Positions 8,428-17,697 of a stretch of 64,000 bases of DNA are shown here, in pieces. The notes under the pieces were generated by a model. The model was not told where the DNA came from. It saw nothing but the letters and a program-made list of their open reading frames with translations, and made no database searches. The stretch comes from Pseudothauera hydrothermalis (GTDB lineage: Bacteria; Pseudomonadota; Gammaproteobacteria; Burkholderiales; Rhodocyclaceae). How positions within the stretch are numbered: position 1 is the first letter of the stretch; each line of letters starts with the position of its first letter. The position numbers were made by a program, and so were the translations under genes. The stretch is taken from NCBI RefSeq assembly GCF_003345255.1, contig NZ_CP029331.1, positions 1,364,001-1,428,000 of the forward strand, read 5' to 3'.

Positions 8428-10581
8428 ATGAAGTTTGCAATGTGGTTGAGGCGCGTCGCGCTGTGCGGTGCCTGCGTGCTGGCCCTGCCGGTCATGGCGG
8501 AGCAGGAAAATGAGGTTTCGCTCAATTTCGTCAATGCCGACATCCATGCGGTGATCGAGGCGGTGGGCCGAATCACCGGGACTAATTTCCTGGTCGACCC
8601 GCGGGTGAAGGGGACACTGAATATCGTCACCAATACGCCGGTCAGCCGTGAGCTGTCCTACCAGATTCTGCTGTCGGCTTTGCGAATGCAGGGTATCGCG
8701 GCGGTCGAAGGAGAGGGCGTGGTCAAAATCGTTCCGGAGGCGGAGGCCAAACTGCACGGCGGGCCGGTTGGCGCCGGACGTAAAGTGGGGGGCGGCGACA
8801 GGCTGGTCACCCAGGTATTCCCGATGCAGCATGAGTCGGCTGCGCAAATGCTTGCGGTGGTGCGCCCGTTGGTGTCGCCCAACAATACGGTGACCGCCTT
8901 TCCCGCCAACAATGTGCTGGTGGTCACCGATTACGCGGAAAACATCAACCGTATCGCACGCATCATCGAGTCGGTCGATGTGCCGCAAGGCGATGTGGCA
9001 GTCATCGAGCTCAAGCATGCCATCGCTGTCGATCTGGCGAGCACCATTGGTAAGTTGCTCAACGCCGAAAACACCGCAGTGGCGCCAGGTGCCCCGGATG
9101 CTGCGCTGCGGGTGCAGATTCTGCCCGAACCGCGCACCAACAGCCTGTTGGTGAAATCGGACAACCCGGCGCGGCTGCGGGCCGTGCGGCAGTTGGTCGC
9201 CTCGCTGGACAAGCCCGGCGCGGGGGGCAATATTCATGTGGTGTATTTGCGCAACGCCGAAGCGAGCAAGGTCGCCGAAACCTTGAACGGGGCGCTGGCG
9301 AGCGAGATGTCGATGGCTGCGGGCAATCTGCGCGGTGCCAAACCCACGCTCGGCAGCGCGACACAAGCCGCAGCGACTGGCTCGTCCTCGGCCAATGCGT
9401 CTGCGGTATCGAATCTGTCCGCAAGCGAAACGCCCAGCCTGGGGGGCGGTGGCATCGTGCAGGCCGATCCGGTCAATAACGCGCTGATCATCGTGGCGCC
9501 GGATGCGGTCTATCGGAATCTGCGGCATGTCATCGACAAACTCGACCGGCGCAGGGCGCAGGTCCATATCGAAGCCTTGATTGCCGAAGTATCGTCCGAC
9601 CGTGCAGCGGAGTTCGGTATTCAGTGGCAAAACGCCAGTTTGCCGGTCTCCGGCTCGGGTGTGTTCGGGGGCACCAATTTCGGCGGCGCAGGGCAAAACC
9701 TGATCGGCGCGATGGGCGATATCACCAGCGTGGGCAAAGGGTTCAACCTGCTCTACGGCAAGGGTACGGTCAAAGTGCCGATCAACGGTGAACTGGTGGA
9801 AGTGTTCAGCCTGGGCGTGCTGGCGCGTTTTCTGGAATCGGATAGTCGCACCAATATTTTGTCCACGCCTAATATCGTGACCTTGGACAATGAGGAAGCC
9901 AAGATTGTCGTGGGGCGCAATTTGCCTTTCGTGACCGGTCAATACACCAATACCGGCGGCGGTACCACGCCGGCCAATCCGTTTCAGACCATCGAGCGGC
10001 GCGATGTGGGGTTGACGCTGGAAGTGCGTCCGCAAATCTCCGAAGGCGGAACGATCAAGCTCGAGATTTATCAAGAGGCTTCGTCGGTGCTGCCCACAGT
10101 CGATGCAACCAACGGACCGACCACCAACAAGCGGTCGATCAAATCCACCGTGCTGGTCGATGATGGCGCGATCATCGCTCTTGGCGGGCTGATGGAAGAC
10201 AGCATGAGCGCAGGCGAGGAAAAAGTGCCGTTATTGGGGGATATTCCAGTGGCCGGCGAGCTGTTCAAATACACTTCGCGCAAGCGGGCCAAGACCAATC
10301 TGGTGGTGTTTCTGCGGCCCAAGATCATCCGGGATCAGGATGATTACGCCGAACTGTCGCGTTCGCGCTACGACTATGTGATTGGCCAGCAGCGGGAGGT
10401 TTCCGCACCGGTGCGCATGCTTAGAAACGAACCCGCCGCGCCTGAGCTACCACCGGCTCAGCCGGTCTCCGCGCTCGGTGAACATGCGCCGGCTGGCCAG
10501 CCGGAGTCGGTGGCCTTGCAGTCTCCCGCGCCGGTGCGTGAGATCGATTTGGTCAACCAGGTTGGCCGAGCCGTCCAATGA
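8428..10581 (+). CDS. gspD: Type II secretion system outer-membrane secretin GspD
   Basis: 717 residues from ATG 8428. I prefer this start over GTG 8422 because the AAGG ribosome-binding site (8418-8421) then has a 6-nt spacer. There is a signal peptide (residues 1-20, cut near VMA-E). N0, N1, N2 and N3 domains follow (about 25-310), with a Ser/Ala-rich insertion within or after N3. The secretin core (about 340-620) contains the conserved VPLLGDIP and GGLM segments. It forms the outer-membrane channel. The last codons overlap gspE in an ATGA. Confidence 0.96.
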   Translation: MKFAMWLRRVALCGACVLALPVMAEQENEVSLNFVNADIHAVIEAVGRITGTNFLVDPRVKGTLNIVTNTPVSRELSYQILLSALRMQGIAAVEGEGVVKIVPEAEAKLHGGPVGAGRKVGGGDRLVTQVFPMQHESAAQMLAVVRPLVSPNNTVTAFPANNVLVVTDYAENINRIARIIESVDVPQGDVAVIELKHAIAVDLASTIGKLLNAENTAVAPGAPDAALRVQILPEPRTNSLLVKSDNPARLRAVRQLVASLDKPGAGGNIHVVYLRNAEASKVAETLNGALASEMSMAAGNLRGAKPTLGSATQAAATGSSSANASAVSNLSASETPSLGGGGIVQADPVNNALIIVAPDAVYRNLRHVIDKLDRRRAQVHIEALIAEVSSDRAAEFGIQWQNASLPVSGSGVFGGTNFGGAGQNLIGAMGDITSVGKGFNLLYGKGTVKVPINGELVEVFSLGVLARFLESDSRTNILSTPNIVTLDNEEAKIVVGRNLPFVTGQYTNTGGGTTPANPFQTIERRDVGLTLEVRPQISEGGTIKLEIYQEASSVLPTVDATNGPTTNKRSIKSTVLVDDGAIIALGGLMEDSMSAGEEKVPLLGDIPVAGELFKYTSRKRAKTNLVVFLRPKIIRDQDDYAELSRSRYDYVIGQQREVSAPVRMLRNEPAAPELPPAQPVSALGEHAPAGQPESVALQSPAPVREIDLVNQVGRAVQ

Positions 10582-12044
10582 GTGCTGCGTTTTCCCTACC
10601 TTACGCCTTTGCCCGCAGTCATGGCGTGCTGGTGACCGGCATCGGCGACGAGGGGGCCGAGCTTCTGCTGCGTGAGGATGCTTCTGCCGATGCCATTGCC
10701 GAGGTCAGGCGCCAGCTCGGCTGCGCAATCCGTTTGCAACGCGCGCCGCGCGAGCAGTTCGACGCCCGTCTGGCAGAGCTCTACAGCGGGGGAGAGGGCA
10801 CCGCGGCCGAAGTGATCGCCGATGCCGGGCAGGATATGGACCTCTCCCGCCTGATGACCGATATGCCGGCGGTCGAGGATTTGCTGGAAACCCAGGATGA
10901 GGCGCCCATCATCCGCATGATCAACGCCTTATTCACCCAGGCGTTGCGCGAAGGCGCATCCGACATCCATATCGAGCCGTATGAGCGTCACTCTCTGGTG
11001 CGCTTTCGTCGCGACGGGATACTTCGGGACGTCGTTCAGCCGCACCGCGGACTGCATGCCGCGATGGTGTCGCGCATCAAAATCATGGCCCAGCTCGATA
11101 TCGCCGAGAAGCGTCTGCCGCAGGACGGCCGCATTGGCTTGCGGATTGCCGGCAGACAGGTCGATGTGCGGGTTTCGACGCTGCCGACCACCCACGGAGA
11201 GCGTCTGGTGTTGCGTCTGCTCGACAAGGCGGGCGGAGTGCTCGGGCTCAACGCCATTGGCATGTCCGAAGACACCCGGCAACGTTTCACCCAATTGCTG
11301 CGGCAGCCCCACGGCATCATTCTGGTGACCGGTCCAACCGGTTCGGGCAAAAGTACGACGCTGTACGCTGCGCTCCGGGATATGGATGTCGCGCATCTGA
11401 ACATTGTCACCGTCGAAGACCCGGTGGAGTACGACCTAGCCGGGGTCGGTCAGATCCAGGTCAATGCGCAAATCGGTCTGAGTTTCGCCAGAGCCTTGCG
11501 TGCCATTCTGCGTCAGGATCCGGATGTGATCATGATCGGTGAAATCCGCGACCTGGAAACCGCGCAGATTGCGGTGCAGGCCAGTCTGACCGGCCATCTG
11601 GTGTTGGCCACCTTGCACACCAACGATGCCGCATCGGCGGTGACCCGTTTGGTCGATATGGGCGTGGAACCGTTTTTGCTGGCATCCACGCTGCGTGGCG
11701 TGCTGGCGCAACGGCTGTTGCGCTGCCTGTGTGTGCATTGCCGCAGCGCCCGGCCCGCAACCGCGGCCGAGCGTGAGTGTGTGGCTATGGATCTGGACAC
11801 GCTGTGGGCGCCGGTGGGCTGTGCCGTCTGCAGCGGCACCGGCTACCACGGCCGCAGCGGTATCTATGAGCTGATGATCCCGGATGAAACCCTGGTCAAG
11901 CTGATTCATGACGGTGCCGATGAACATCGCTTGCGCGCCCATGCGCGGCACAGCGGCACGCCCAGTCTGCGTCAAGATGGGCTGAGGTATCTGCGCGACG
12001 GGCGTAGCGCGCTCGAAGAACTGCTGCGGGTCACCCGCGACTGA
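10578..12044 (+). CDS. gspE: Type II secretion system ATPase GspE
   Basis: 488 residues. A cytoplasmic hexameric ATPase that drives pseudopilus assembly. Walker A is GPTGSGKST (residues 252-260). It is followed by the Asp box, Walker B (VIMIGEIRD) and the His box (GHLVLATLHTNDA). The C-terminal zinc-binding region has the expected paired cysteines (CLCVHC and CAVCSG). It overlaps gspD by 4 bp and gspF starts 4 bp after its stop. Confidence 0.97.
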   Translation: MSAAFSLPYAFARSHGVLVTGIGDEGAELLLREDASADAIAEVRRQLGCAIRLQRAPREQFDARLAELYSGGEGTAAEVIADAGQDMDLSRLMTDMPAVEDLLETQDEAPIIRMINALFTQALREGASDIHIEPYERHSLVRFRRDGILRDVVQPHRGLHAAMVSRIKIMAQLDIAEKRLPQDGRIGLRIAGRQVDVRVSTLPTTHGERLVLRLLDKAGGVLGLNAIGMSEDTRQRFTQLLRQPHGIILVTGPTGSGKSTTLYAALRDMDVAHLNIVTVEDPVEYDLAGVGQIQVNAQIGLSFARALRAILRQDPDVIMIGEIRDLETAQIAVQASLTGHLVLATLHTNDAASAVTRLVDMGVEPFLLASTLRGVLAQRLLRCLCVHCRSARPATAAERECVAMDLDTLWAPVGCAVCSGTGYHGRSGIYELMIPDETLVKLIHDGADEHRLRAHARHSGTPSLRQDGLRYLRDGRSALEELLRVTRD

Positions 12045-12048
12045 TCGC

Positions 12049-13251
12049 ATGACGGCCTTTCGTTATCGTGCGCTGGACGCCGAGGGGCGTGAAACCGCCG
12101 GAGTGATCGAAGCCGACTCCTCGCGGGGGGCACGCTCCCAATTGCGCGAGCGCAAGCTTTTCCCGCTCGAAGTCGTGAGCGTGAGCGCAGCCGGCAGCGC
12201 GGTGTCGGTTCGTCATCGGCTCAAGGAAATGGAGCTTGTCTTGCTGTCGCGCCAGTGGGCGACGCTGCTGGCTGCGGGGCTGACCATCGAGCAGGCGCTG
12301 GTGGCATTGATCGAGCAAGCCGAACAGGACGCCACTCGGCAGTTGCTGTCGGGCGTGCGTTCGGAGATTCTTGCCGGCCACTCCCTGCGGGCTGCGCTGG
12401 ACCGGTTCCCGGCGGCCTTCCCGGCCATCTACCGGGCTTCGGTGGCCGCAGGTGAAAAATCCGGGCAACTGGCTCGGGTGATGGACCAACTGGCGACCTA
12501 TCTGGAGCGCCGCCTTGCCCTTCGGCAAAAGACGCAACATGCCTTGCTGTATCCGGCCATTGTTGCGGGTGTGGCTTTGCTGGTGGTGATCGGTTTGATG
12601 ACCTACGTGGTGCCGCAGGTCGTCACCGTGTTCCAACAAGGACGGCAAGAACTTCCGCTACTGACCCGCGCGATGATCCATGTGTCGGCGCTGTTGCGTG
12701 ATTGGGGCTGGCTGATGCTGGTTGCGCTGGCTGCCAGCGGACTGGGCTTTGCGCTGTTGCTGCGGGAGCGCTCGATCCGGCGTGCTTGGCACGCCATGTT
12801 GTTGCGTATGCCGTTACTTGGCCGTCATCTGCGGGTGCTCGACGCCACCCGCTTTGCCAGTACCCTGTCGATTCTTGCCGGCAGTGGAGTGCCGTTATTG
12901 GCCGCGCTGGAGGCCGGACGTGAGGTGACCGAACGTCTGCCGGTGCAGGACGCCATCCGTGAGGCGACCGAGCGGGTGCGCGAAGGCCAGTCCTTGTCAA
13001 AAGCGCTGGCTTCAGTCGGGGTTTTTCCGCCGTTGCTGATTCACATGATTGCCAGCGGCGAGGCAACCGGGCGCCTGGACGAACTGCTCGAGCGTGCGGC
13101 CCGACTGCAGCAGCAAGAGCTGGAAAACAGGGTCGCGGTGCTCACCAGTCTTTTGGAACCGGTGCTACTGCTGGGGATGGGCGGGATCGTGCTGCTCATC
13201 GTGCTGGCGGTGATGCAGCCGATTGTAGAAATCAACACGATGCTCAGGTAA
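12049..13251 (+). CDS. gspF: Type II secretion system inner-membrane platform protein GspF
   Basis: 400 residues, the family norm. Two repeated cytoplasmic GspF domains (about 65-190 and 265-390) alternate with three membrane segments (about 165-190, 215-240, 370-395). Conserved features include the LAAGLTIEQAL and YPAIV segments and a final hydrophobic helix. It is the platform protein contacted by GspE and GspL. Confidence 0.96.
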   Translation: MTAFRYRALDAEGRETAGVIEADSSRGARSQLRERKLFPLEVVSVSAAGSAVSVRHRLKEMELVLLSRQWATLLAAGLTIEQALVALIEQAEQDATRQLLSGVRSEILAGHSLRAALDRFPAAFPAIYRASVAAGEKSGQLARVMDQLATYLERRLALRQKTQHALLYPAIVAGVALLVVIGLMTYVVPQVVTVFQQGRQELPLLTRAMIHVSALLRDWGWLMLVALAASGLGFALLLRERSIRRAWHAMLLRMPLLGRHLRVLDATRFASTLSILAGSGVPLLAALEAGREVTERLPVQDAIREATERVREGQSLSKALASVGVFPPLLIHMIASGEATGRLDELLERAARLQQQELENRVAVLTSLLEPVLLLGMGGIVLLIVLAVMQPIVEINTMLR

Positions 13252-13256
13252 CGAAA

Positions 13257-13691
13257 ATGAGGGCTTTCTTTGCCGTACAACGTCAGCGCGGATTCACCTT
13301 GATCGAGGTGATGGTGGTCATCGTCATCCTTGGGGTGCTGGCTGCGCTGGTGGTGCCGCGCATCATGAGCCGACCGGACGAAGCGCGGGTGGTGGCGGCC
13401 AAACAAGATATTGCGACCATCATGCAGGCTCTGAAACTCTATAAGCTCGACAACCGGCATTACCCGAGCAACGCCCAGGGGCTACAGGCTTTGGTGGAAC
13501 GCCCGACCGGCACGCCGGTGGCGGAAAATTGGAAACGCTACCTGGAGCGGCTGCCGGCCGATCCTTGGGGGCAGCCTTATCAGTATCTGAATCCGGGCTT
13601 GCAAGGCGAAGTGGATGTCATGAGTTTCGGGGCCGATGGCAAGGCCGGCGGCGAGGGTTTCGATGCCGACATCGGCTCGTGGAATCTTTAA
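13257..13691 (+). CDS. gspG: Major pseudopilin GspG
   Basis: 144 residues. A 12-residue leader ends in Gly before the type IV prepilin motif FTLIEVMVV, with E5. The mature protein has the alpha-helical spine and the conserved major-pseudopilin C-terminal region (DPWGQPYQYLNPG). It is processed by a prepilin peptidase that is not encoded in this window. The 3' end overlaps the gspH start. Confidence 0.97.
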   Translation: MRAFFAVQRQRGFTLIEVMVVIVILGVLAALVVPRIMSRPDEARVVAAKQDIATIMQALKLYKLDNRHYPSNAQGLQALVERPTGTPVAENWKRYLERLPADPWGQPYQYLNPGLQGEVDVMSFGADGKAGGEGFDADIGSWNL

Positions 13692-14178
13692 CGCGGTCGT
13701 CTCCGGTGGCAGCGCTCGGGGCTTTACGCTCATCGAAGTGCTGGTGGTGCTATTGATTCTGGGCATTGCGGTCTCTGGCGCCAGTCTCGGGTTGACTGTC
13801 ATCGAGCGGCGCGACACCGAGCTGGCGGTGCGACGCTTACAGCGCGTGCTCGAAGCCGCGGCTGCGCGCGCCCAGACGTTGGGGCAGACCATCGAATTCG
13901 AGATACTGGCCAACGGCTATCGGTTCAACAGGCTTGACGTCGGCGGCCGCTGGGTGCCGTTCGACGAGCCGCCATGGTTGGTGGCCAAAGATTTACCACC
14001 CGGACTGGCCTGGCGCGCTCTGTTGCAGGCTTCAGGCGAGCAAGGGCGAGTGCGTTTTGGCGTCTTTGCGCCGCGTTATGCGCTGAGTCTGAACACCCCG
14101 GAGGGTGTGGTGCGCTTGCGCGGGCAGGCGACCGGGGCGGTGATCGTAGAGCGTTCGGACGAGCGTGCGCAACCATGA
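13663..14178 (+). CDS. gspH: Minor pseudopilin GspH
   Basis: 171 residues from ATG 13663, chosen because GAGGG lies 5 nt upstream; an in-frame ATG at 13636 has no comparable site. The leader is 20 residues long, ending in Gly before FTLIEVLVV (prepilin cleavage and methylation motif, E5). It overlaps the end of gspG by 29 bp in another frame. The C-terminal half is a small globular domain. GspH is a minor pseudopilin associated with the pseudopilus tip. It ends in an ATGA overlap with gspI. Confidence 0.9.
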   Translation: MPTSARGIFNAVVSGGSARGFTLIEVLVVLLILGIAVSGASLGLTVIERRDTELAVRRLQRVLEAAAARAQTLGQTIEFEILANGYRFNRLDVGGRWVPFDEPPWLVAKDLPPGLAWRALLQASGEQGRVRFGVFAPRYALSLNTPEGVVRLRGQATGAVIVERSDERAQP

Positions 14179-14537
14179 TCAGCCGCGGGTTCACGCTGCT
14201 CGAATGCGTGGTGGCTTTGGCCATTCTGGCCTTGGCCATGACCGCGGCGCTACGCGCAGCCGGCAGTGTGGCAACCTCCACGGATGGCCTGAAAACCCGC
14301 ACACTTGCCGAATGGGTGGCGCAGAACCGTCTGGCCGAACTGCGTGCGACCGGCGCCTGGCCGCCGCTTGGGCAGCAAGACGGTTACGCCGAGCAGGCAG
14401 GGCGACGTTTCATCTGGCAAGCGCGCGTCCAGCCGACGCCCAATCCGCTGTTTCGCCGGGTGGATGTGCAAGTGTTTGACCAGGACAGACGTCCGTTGGT
14501 CACCATGACCGGTTTTCTGGCGAGGCCGCTGCGATGA
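14175..14537 (+). CDS. gspI: Minor pseudopilin GspI
   Basis: 120 residues from ATG 14175, overlapping the gspH stop. The very short leader MISRG precedes the cleavage motif FTLLECVVALAI. The rest matches the small GspI fold (EWVAQNRLAELRA region). GspI nucleates the pseudopilus tip complex with GspJ and GspK, whose genes follow directly with overlapping ends. Confidence 0.93.
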   Translation: MISRGFTLLECVVALAILALAMTAALRAAGSVATSTDGLKTRTLAEWVAQNRLAELRATGAWPPLGQQDGYAEQAGRRFIWQARVQPTPNPLFRRVDVQVFDQDRRPLVTMTGFLARPLR

Positions 14538-15124
14538 GCCTGCGTGTGGGTGAGCGTTCGCGCGGCGCTGGCTTGACCTTGATCGAGTTGCTGGTGGCGC
14601 TGGCCGTTTTTGCGGTGTTGGGAACGCTTACTTGGCGGGGGAGCAGCCAAATGATCGATACCCAACGCCTCCTGGCTGCGCAGTTGGAGCGCTGGCGGGC
14701 GATCCAGCGCGCAATGCAAATCGTGGAGCTTAGCCTGATCCAGGTAGCCGCCCGGCCAAGCGCCAAGGGCGCCGCCGTACCCCCCGCCTTGGTGCTGAAC
14801 GATGGACGGACAGGGACCGAATTGAGCGTGCTGACCCTGAGCGGTGAGACCGGTGTACAGCGGGTGTTCTTCAGACTGGAGGCAGATCGATGGATTTGGG
14901 CTCGACGCGTGGACGATGGGCTGGCAACCGGACATTCGGGTGACGAGTCGGACGTGCTGCTGACCGGCGTCAAAGCCGTGGACTGGCGTTTTCTTGGTCC
15001 AAACGGCTGGGTGCCGACCTGGCCAGCGAGCGCCAACGCCGCCGCTCAACTGCCCGCCGGGGTAGAGCTGCGCATGGAACTGGACGATGTTGGCCTCATC
15101 ACCCGAATTTATGCCTTGCGCTGA
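14534..15124 (+). CDS. gspJ: Minor pseudopilin GspJ
   Basis: 196 residues. The N-terminal prepilin motif LTLIELLVALAVF follows a leader ending in Gly; the first mature residue is Leu rather than the commoner Phe. The family core has DTQRLLAAQLERWRAIQRA and the GVELRMELDD strand. It overlaps gspI by 4 bp and gspK by 14 bp. Confidence 0.93.
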   Translation: MSLRVGERSRGAGLTLIELLVALAVFAVLGTLTWRGSSQMIDTQRLLAAQLERWRAIQRAMQIVELSLIQVAARPSAKGAAVPPALVLNDGRTGTELSVLTLSGETGVQRVFFRLEADRWIWARRVDDGLATGHSGDESDVLLTGVKAVDWRFLGPNGWVPTWPASANAAAQLPAGVELRMELDDVGLITRIYALR

Positions 15125-16025
15125 CCGCCACCCAAGGCAGACTGGCGCGGCAATCGTCACCGCTATGGTGGCGGTGTTGCTGGTGGCCAGTATTGCGGCG
15201 GCCCTGTTGGCCGATCTGGGTCAAAGCATCGATGTCGGCAGCGGCCTGTACGACCAAGCTCAAGCTCGCCAACTGGCCCGCGGTGCGGTGGATTGGGCGC
15301 GCAATGTGCTGGCCGACGACAAACGACGCAGCGCGGTGGATCATGCTGCAGAACTGTGGGCAACGCCGGTGCCGCCGATTCCGGTCGAAGAAGGCGAGAT
15401 CGCCGGTGAGATCGTCGACCTGTCCGGACGCTTCAATCTCAATAATCTCGCACCGCAAGGGAAGGCCGATGACAACGCGGCTGCTCAGTTCGAGCGCTTA
15501 TTGGTCGCGCTGGGCATCGCGCCGCAGCGGGCGCAGGCGTTGCGTCGCGCGGTGCTCGCACGCTTGGTCGGCGCAGGTGAGGACGCCGGGCCGGTGCCGG
15601 GCAGCGACCGCAGTGCGGTGTCGGGGCCCTTGTTGGATGTGGCCGAACTTGCGGTTTTACCCGGTTTCGATGCGCCCACCCTTGCCCGACTCAGACCCTT
15701 TGTGGCAGCGCTGCGATCGCCGAGCAAAATCAATGTCAACACCGCCTCGGCCGAGGTGCTCCAGGCGGTGATCCGCGGACTGGAGCTTGCCGACGCGCGG
15801 GCGTTGGTCGCCGAACGGGAGCGCGCCTGGTTCCGCCATCTGGGAGATTTGCAGGGGCGTTTGCCATCCGGTGCGAGCCTGGATGCAAGCGTCGGTCTGG
15901 ATGTGCAGAGCAGTTTCTTTTTGGTCACCACTCGGGCGCGCTATGGCAGGGTGATGGTCAAGGTCGAAGCACTGCTGGAGCGCTCGCATACATGGCCCGA
16001 GGTGGTTTGGTTGAGGATTCCATGA
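15111..16025 (+). CDS. gspK: Minor pseudopilin GspK
   Basis: 304 residues from ATG 15111 (MPCADRHPRQTG); the ATG at 15087 would only add eight residues inside gspJ. The hydrophobic N-terminus (AAIVTAMVAVLLVASI) lacks the usual Glu5, as is normal for GspK. The large C-terminal domain contains helix-hairpin-helix-like segments (INVNTASAEVL). GspK caps the pseudopilus. An ATGA overlap leads into gspL. Confidence 0.93.
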   Translation: MPCADRHPRQTGAAIVTAMVAVLLVASIAAALLADLGQSIDVGSGLYDQAQARQLARGAVDWARNVLADDKRRSAVDHAAELWATPVPPIPVEEGEIAGEIVDLSGRFNLNNLAPQGKADDNAAAQFERLLVALGIAPQRAQALRRAVLARLVGAGEDAGPVPGSDRSAVSGPLLDVAELAVLPGFDAPTLARLRPFVAALRSPSKINVNTASAEVLQAVIRGLELADARALVAERERAWFRHLGDLQGRLPSGASLDASVGLDVQSSFFLVTTRARYGRVMVKVEALLERSHTWPEVVWLRIP

Positions 16026-17230
16026 ACAGACGGCTGATTGTTTATGTCGGCGAACACTGGCCGACCCAGCCCTCCACGCCCTGGGTGGTGCTCGATGACC
16101 GGGGGCAAGCGATCGAGCAAGGTCAATCCGATCCGCGATATTGGCCTGCGGCCGAGCACTGCGAAGCGGTGCTGGCGGCGCCGTTGTGCAGTTGGATCGA
16201 GGTCAAGTTGCCCGCAGGGGCGCGGCGTGAACCTGAGCGCCTGCTGCGCTATGCGGTCGAGGATCGCGTTGCGGGCGATATCGATCATCAGCACTTGACC
16301 TTGATTAGCCAGCGCCGCGTCGATGACGGGGTGTTGGCCGCGGTGCTGGTTTGCAACCGCGCGCGCTTGCGGGAAATTCTGACCGCGCTGGCAGCTTGCA
16401 ACCGTCCGGCGCTGCATATGTACGCCGAACTGCAGGCCGAAGTTGGGGAGGGCGAAGACTGGACGCTTGCCCTCGGCGTGGCCGAGCATGGCGTGCTGCA
16501 CCCAGGCCCCGGGCGGGCCCGCTTGGCGCTGGACAAAGCCGCTTGCGAGCCGCTGCTTGCGCACTTGTTGGATCAGGCCAGACGCGCCGGCCAGGCGCCC
16601 GCCCGCCTAGTGTTGCGTTACCAGTCCGGCGCAGGCGGGCTGGATGCTGGCATGCTCGCTGAGCGCCTGGCTTTGCCTGTGGTCGAGGGCGCACCGTATT
16701 GCTGGTGGTCGTGCCGCAACTCAGCGGCCGACCTGCTGCACGGCGAGCTGCGTCCGGCGCATCGGCGGACGGGGTGGTATCGTCGGCTGCGCAGGCCGCT
16801 GGCCTTGGCCGGCACGGCAATGGTCGTGTTCTTTTTGGCAAATTTAGGCGAAGTCCTGTGGAAAAAACAGCAACTGGCGGCACTCGAGCAGCGCATGCAG
16901 CGGCTTTTTGAGTCTGCGGTGCCCAATACCCCGGCGGTGGCGCCGGCCTTGCAACTGCGCCGCCATCTGGATGAGATGCGTTCCAAACACGGCCTGTTGC
17001 GGCAAGACGACGCACTGACGCTGCTTGCGGCCTTTGTCGACAGCGCCGGCAGTGGTGCCAGAGGCGCGCTATCGGCCATCGATTACGAAGCTGGCCAACT
17101 CAAACTCAGCCTGCGCGACGCATCGGCCTTGAATGTATCGGAAGTGGCCGGCAGGCTGGCGATCAAGGGTTATCGGCTGCGGCAAAACGAGGACGGTACA
17201 TGGGTGATTTCGCAGGAGATCGGGCGATGA
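16022..17230 (+). CDS. gspL: Type II secretion system protein GspL
   Basis: 402 residues from ATG 16022. The cytoplasmic actin-like domain (about 1-250) binds GspE. A single membrane segment (about 260-280) precedes a periplasmic ferredoxin-like domain (about 300-400). Overlaps with gspK and gspM are both 4 bp, indicating translational coupling. Confidence 0.9.
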   Translation: MNRRLIVYVGEHWPTQPSTPWVVLDDRGQAIEQGQSDPRYWPAAEHCEAVLAAPLCSWIEVKLPAGARREPERLLRYAVEDRVAGDIDHQHLTLISQRRVDDGVLAAVLVCNRARLREILTALAACNRPALHMYAELQAEVGEGEDWTLALGVAEHGVLHPGPGRARLALDKAACEPLLAHLLDQARRAGQAPARLVLRYQSGAGGLDAGMLAERLALPVVEGAPYCWWSCRNSAADLLHGELRPAHRRTGWYRRLRRPLALAGTAMVVFFLANLGEVLWKKQQLAALEQRMQRLFESAVPNTPAVAPALQLRRHLDEMRSKHGLLRQDDALTLLAAFVDSAGSGARGALSAIDYEAGQLKLSLRDASALNVSEVAGRLAIKGYRLRQNEDGTWVISQEIGR

Positions 17231-17697
17231 GTGGCCCGATCGCATGGATGCGGGCGAGCTCTGCGGCGATGTCGGTGCGTGAGCGCCGGCTGCTTGCCGT
17301 GGCAGCGATGGTCGTGGCCGGTGCGCTGATGGCAGTGACCGTGGAATGGGCGATGCGGGAGCGTCATAGGCTGGATCGGGCCTTGCCGCAGGCGCAGGTG
17401 CAGTTGCTGCAAATGCAGGATGACGCTGCCGAATTGGCCCAACTCAACCGCTCACAGCAGGCGCTAACGCCGCCCGATCCGGCGGCACTCGGCCCCGCGC
17501 TGGAGACCGCGGCACGGGTGCGGGGGTTGACGGTGACACTGCAACCGGTGGCGGGTGGGATAGAGGTAAGCGGTAGCGGCCGCTTTGCCGCGTTGGTGGA
17601 ATGGCTGGCGGCGGTACAGGCAGACAGTCGCTTGCGTCCGCAGCGCATGACGGTGCGTAGCCATGGCGACGAAGTGCGCTTCGAGTTGGTGTTGTGA
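17227..17697 (+). CDS. gspM: Type II secretion system protein GspM
   Basis: 156 residues. A short cytoplasmic tail is followed by one membrane helix (about 20-40) and a periplasmic domain that pairs with GspL. It starts in an ATGA with gspL and ends in a GTGA with gspN. Sequence conservation in this family is low; position, size and topology carry most of the assignment. Confidence 0.87.
   Translation: MSGPIAWMRASSAAMSVRERRLLAVAAMVVAGALMAVTVEWAMRERHRLDRALPQAQVQLLQMQDDAAELAQLNRSQQALTPPDPAALGPALETAARVRGLTVTLQPVAGGIEVSGSGRFAALVEWLAAVQADSRLRPQRMTVRSHGDEVRFELVL

Noticed and set aside
8362-10074. 570-codon minus-strand open frame across gspD
   Set aside because: Antisense to gspD; composition typical of a shadow frame.
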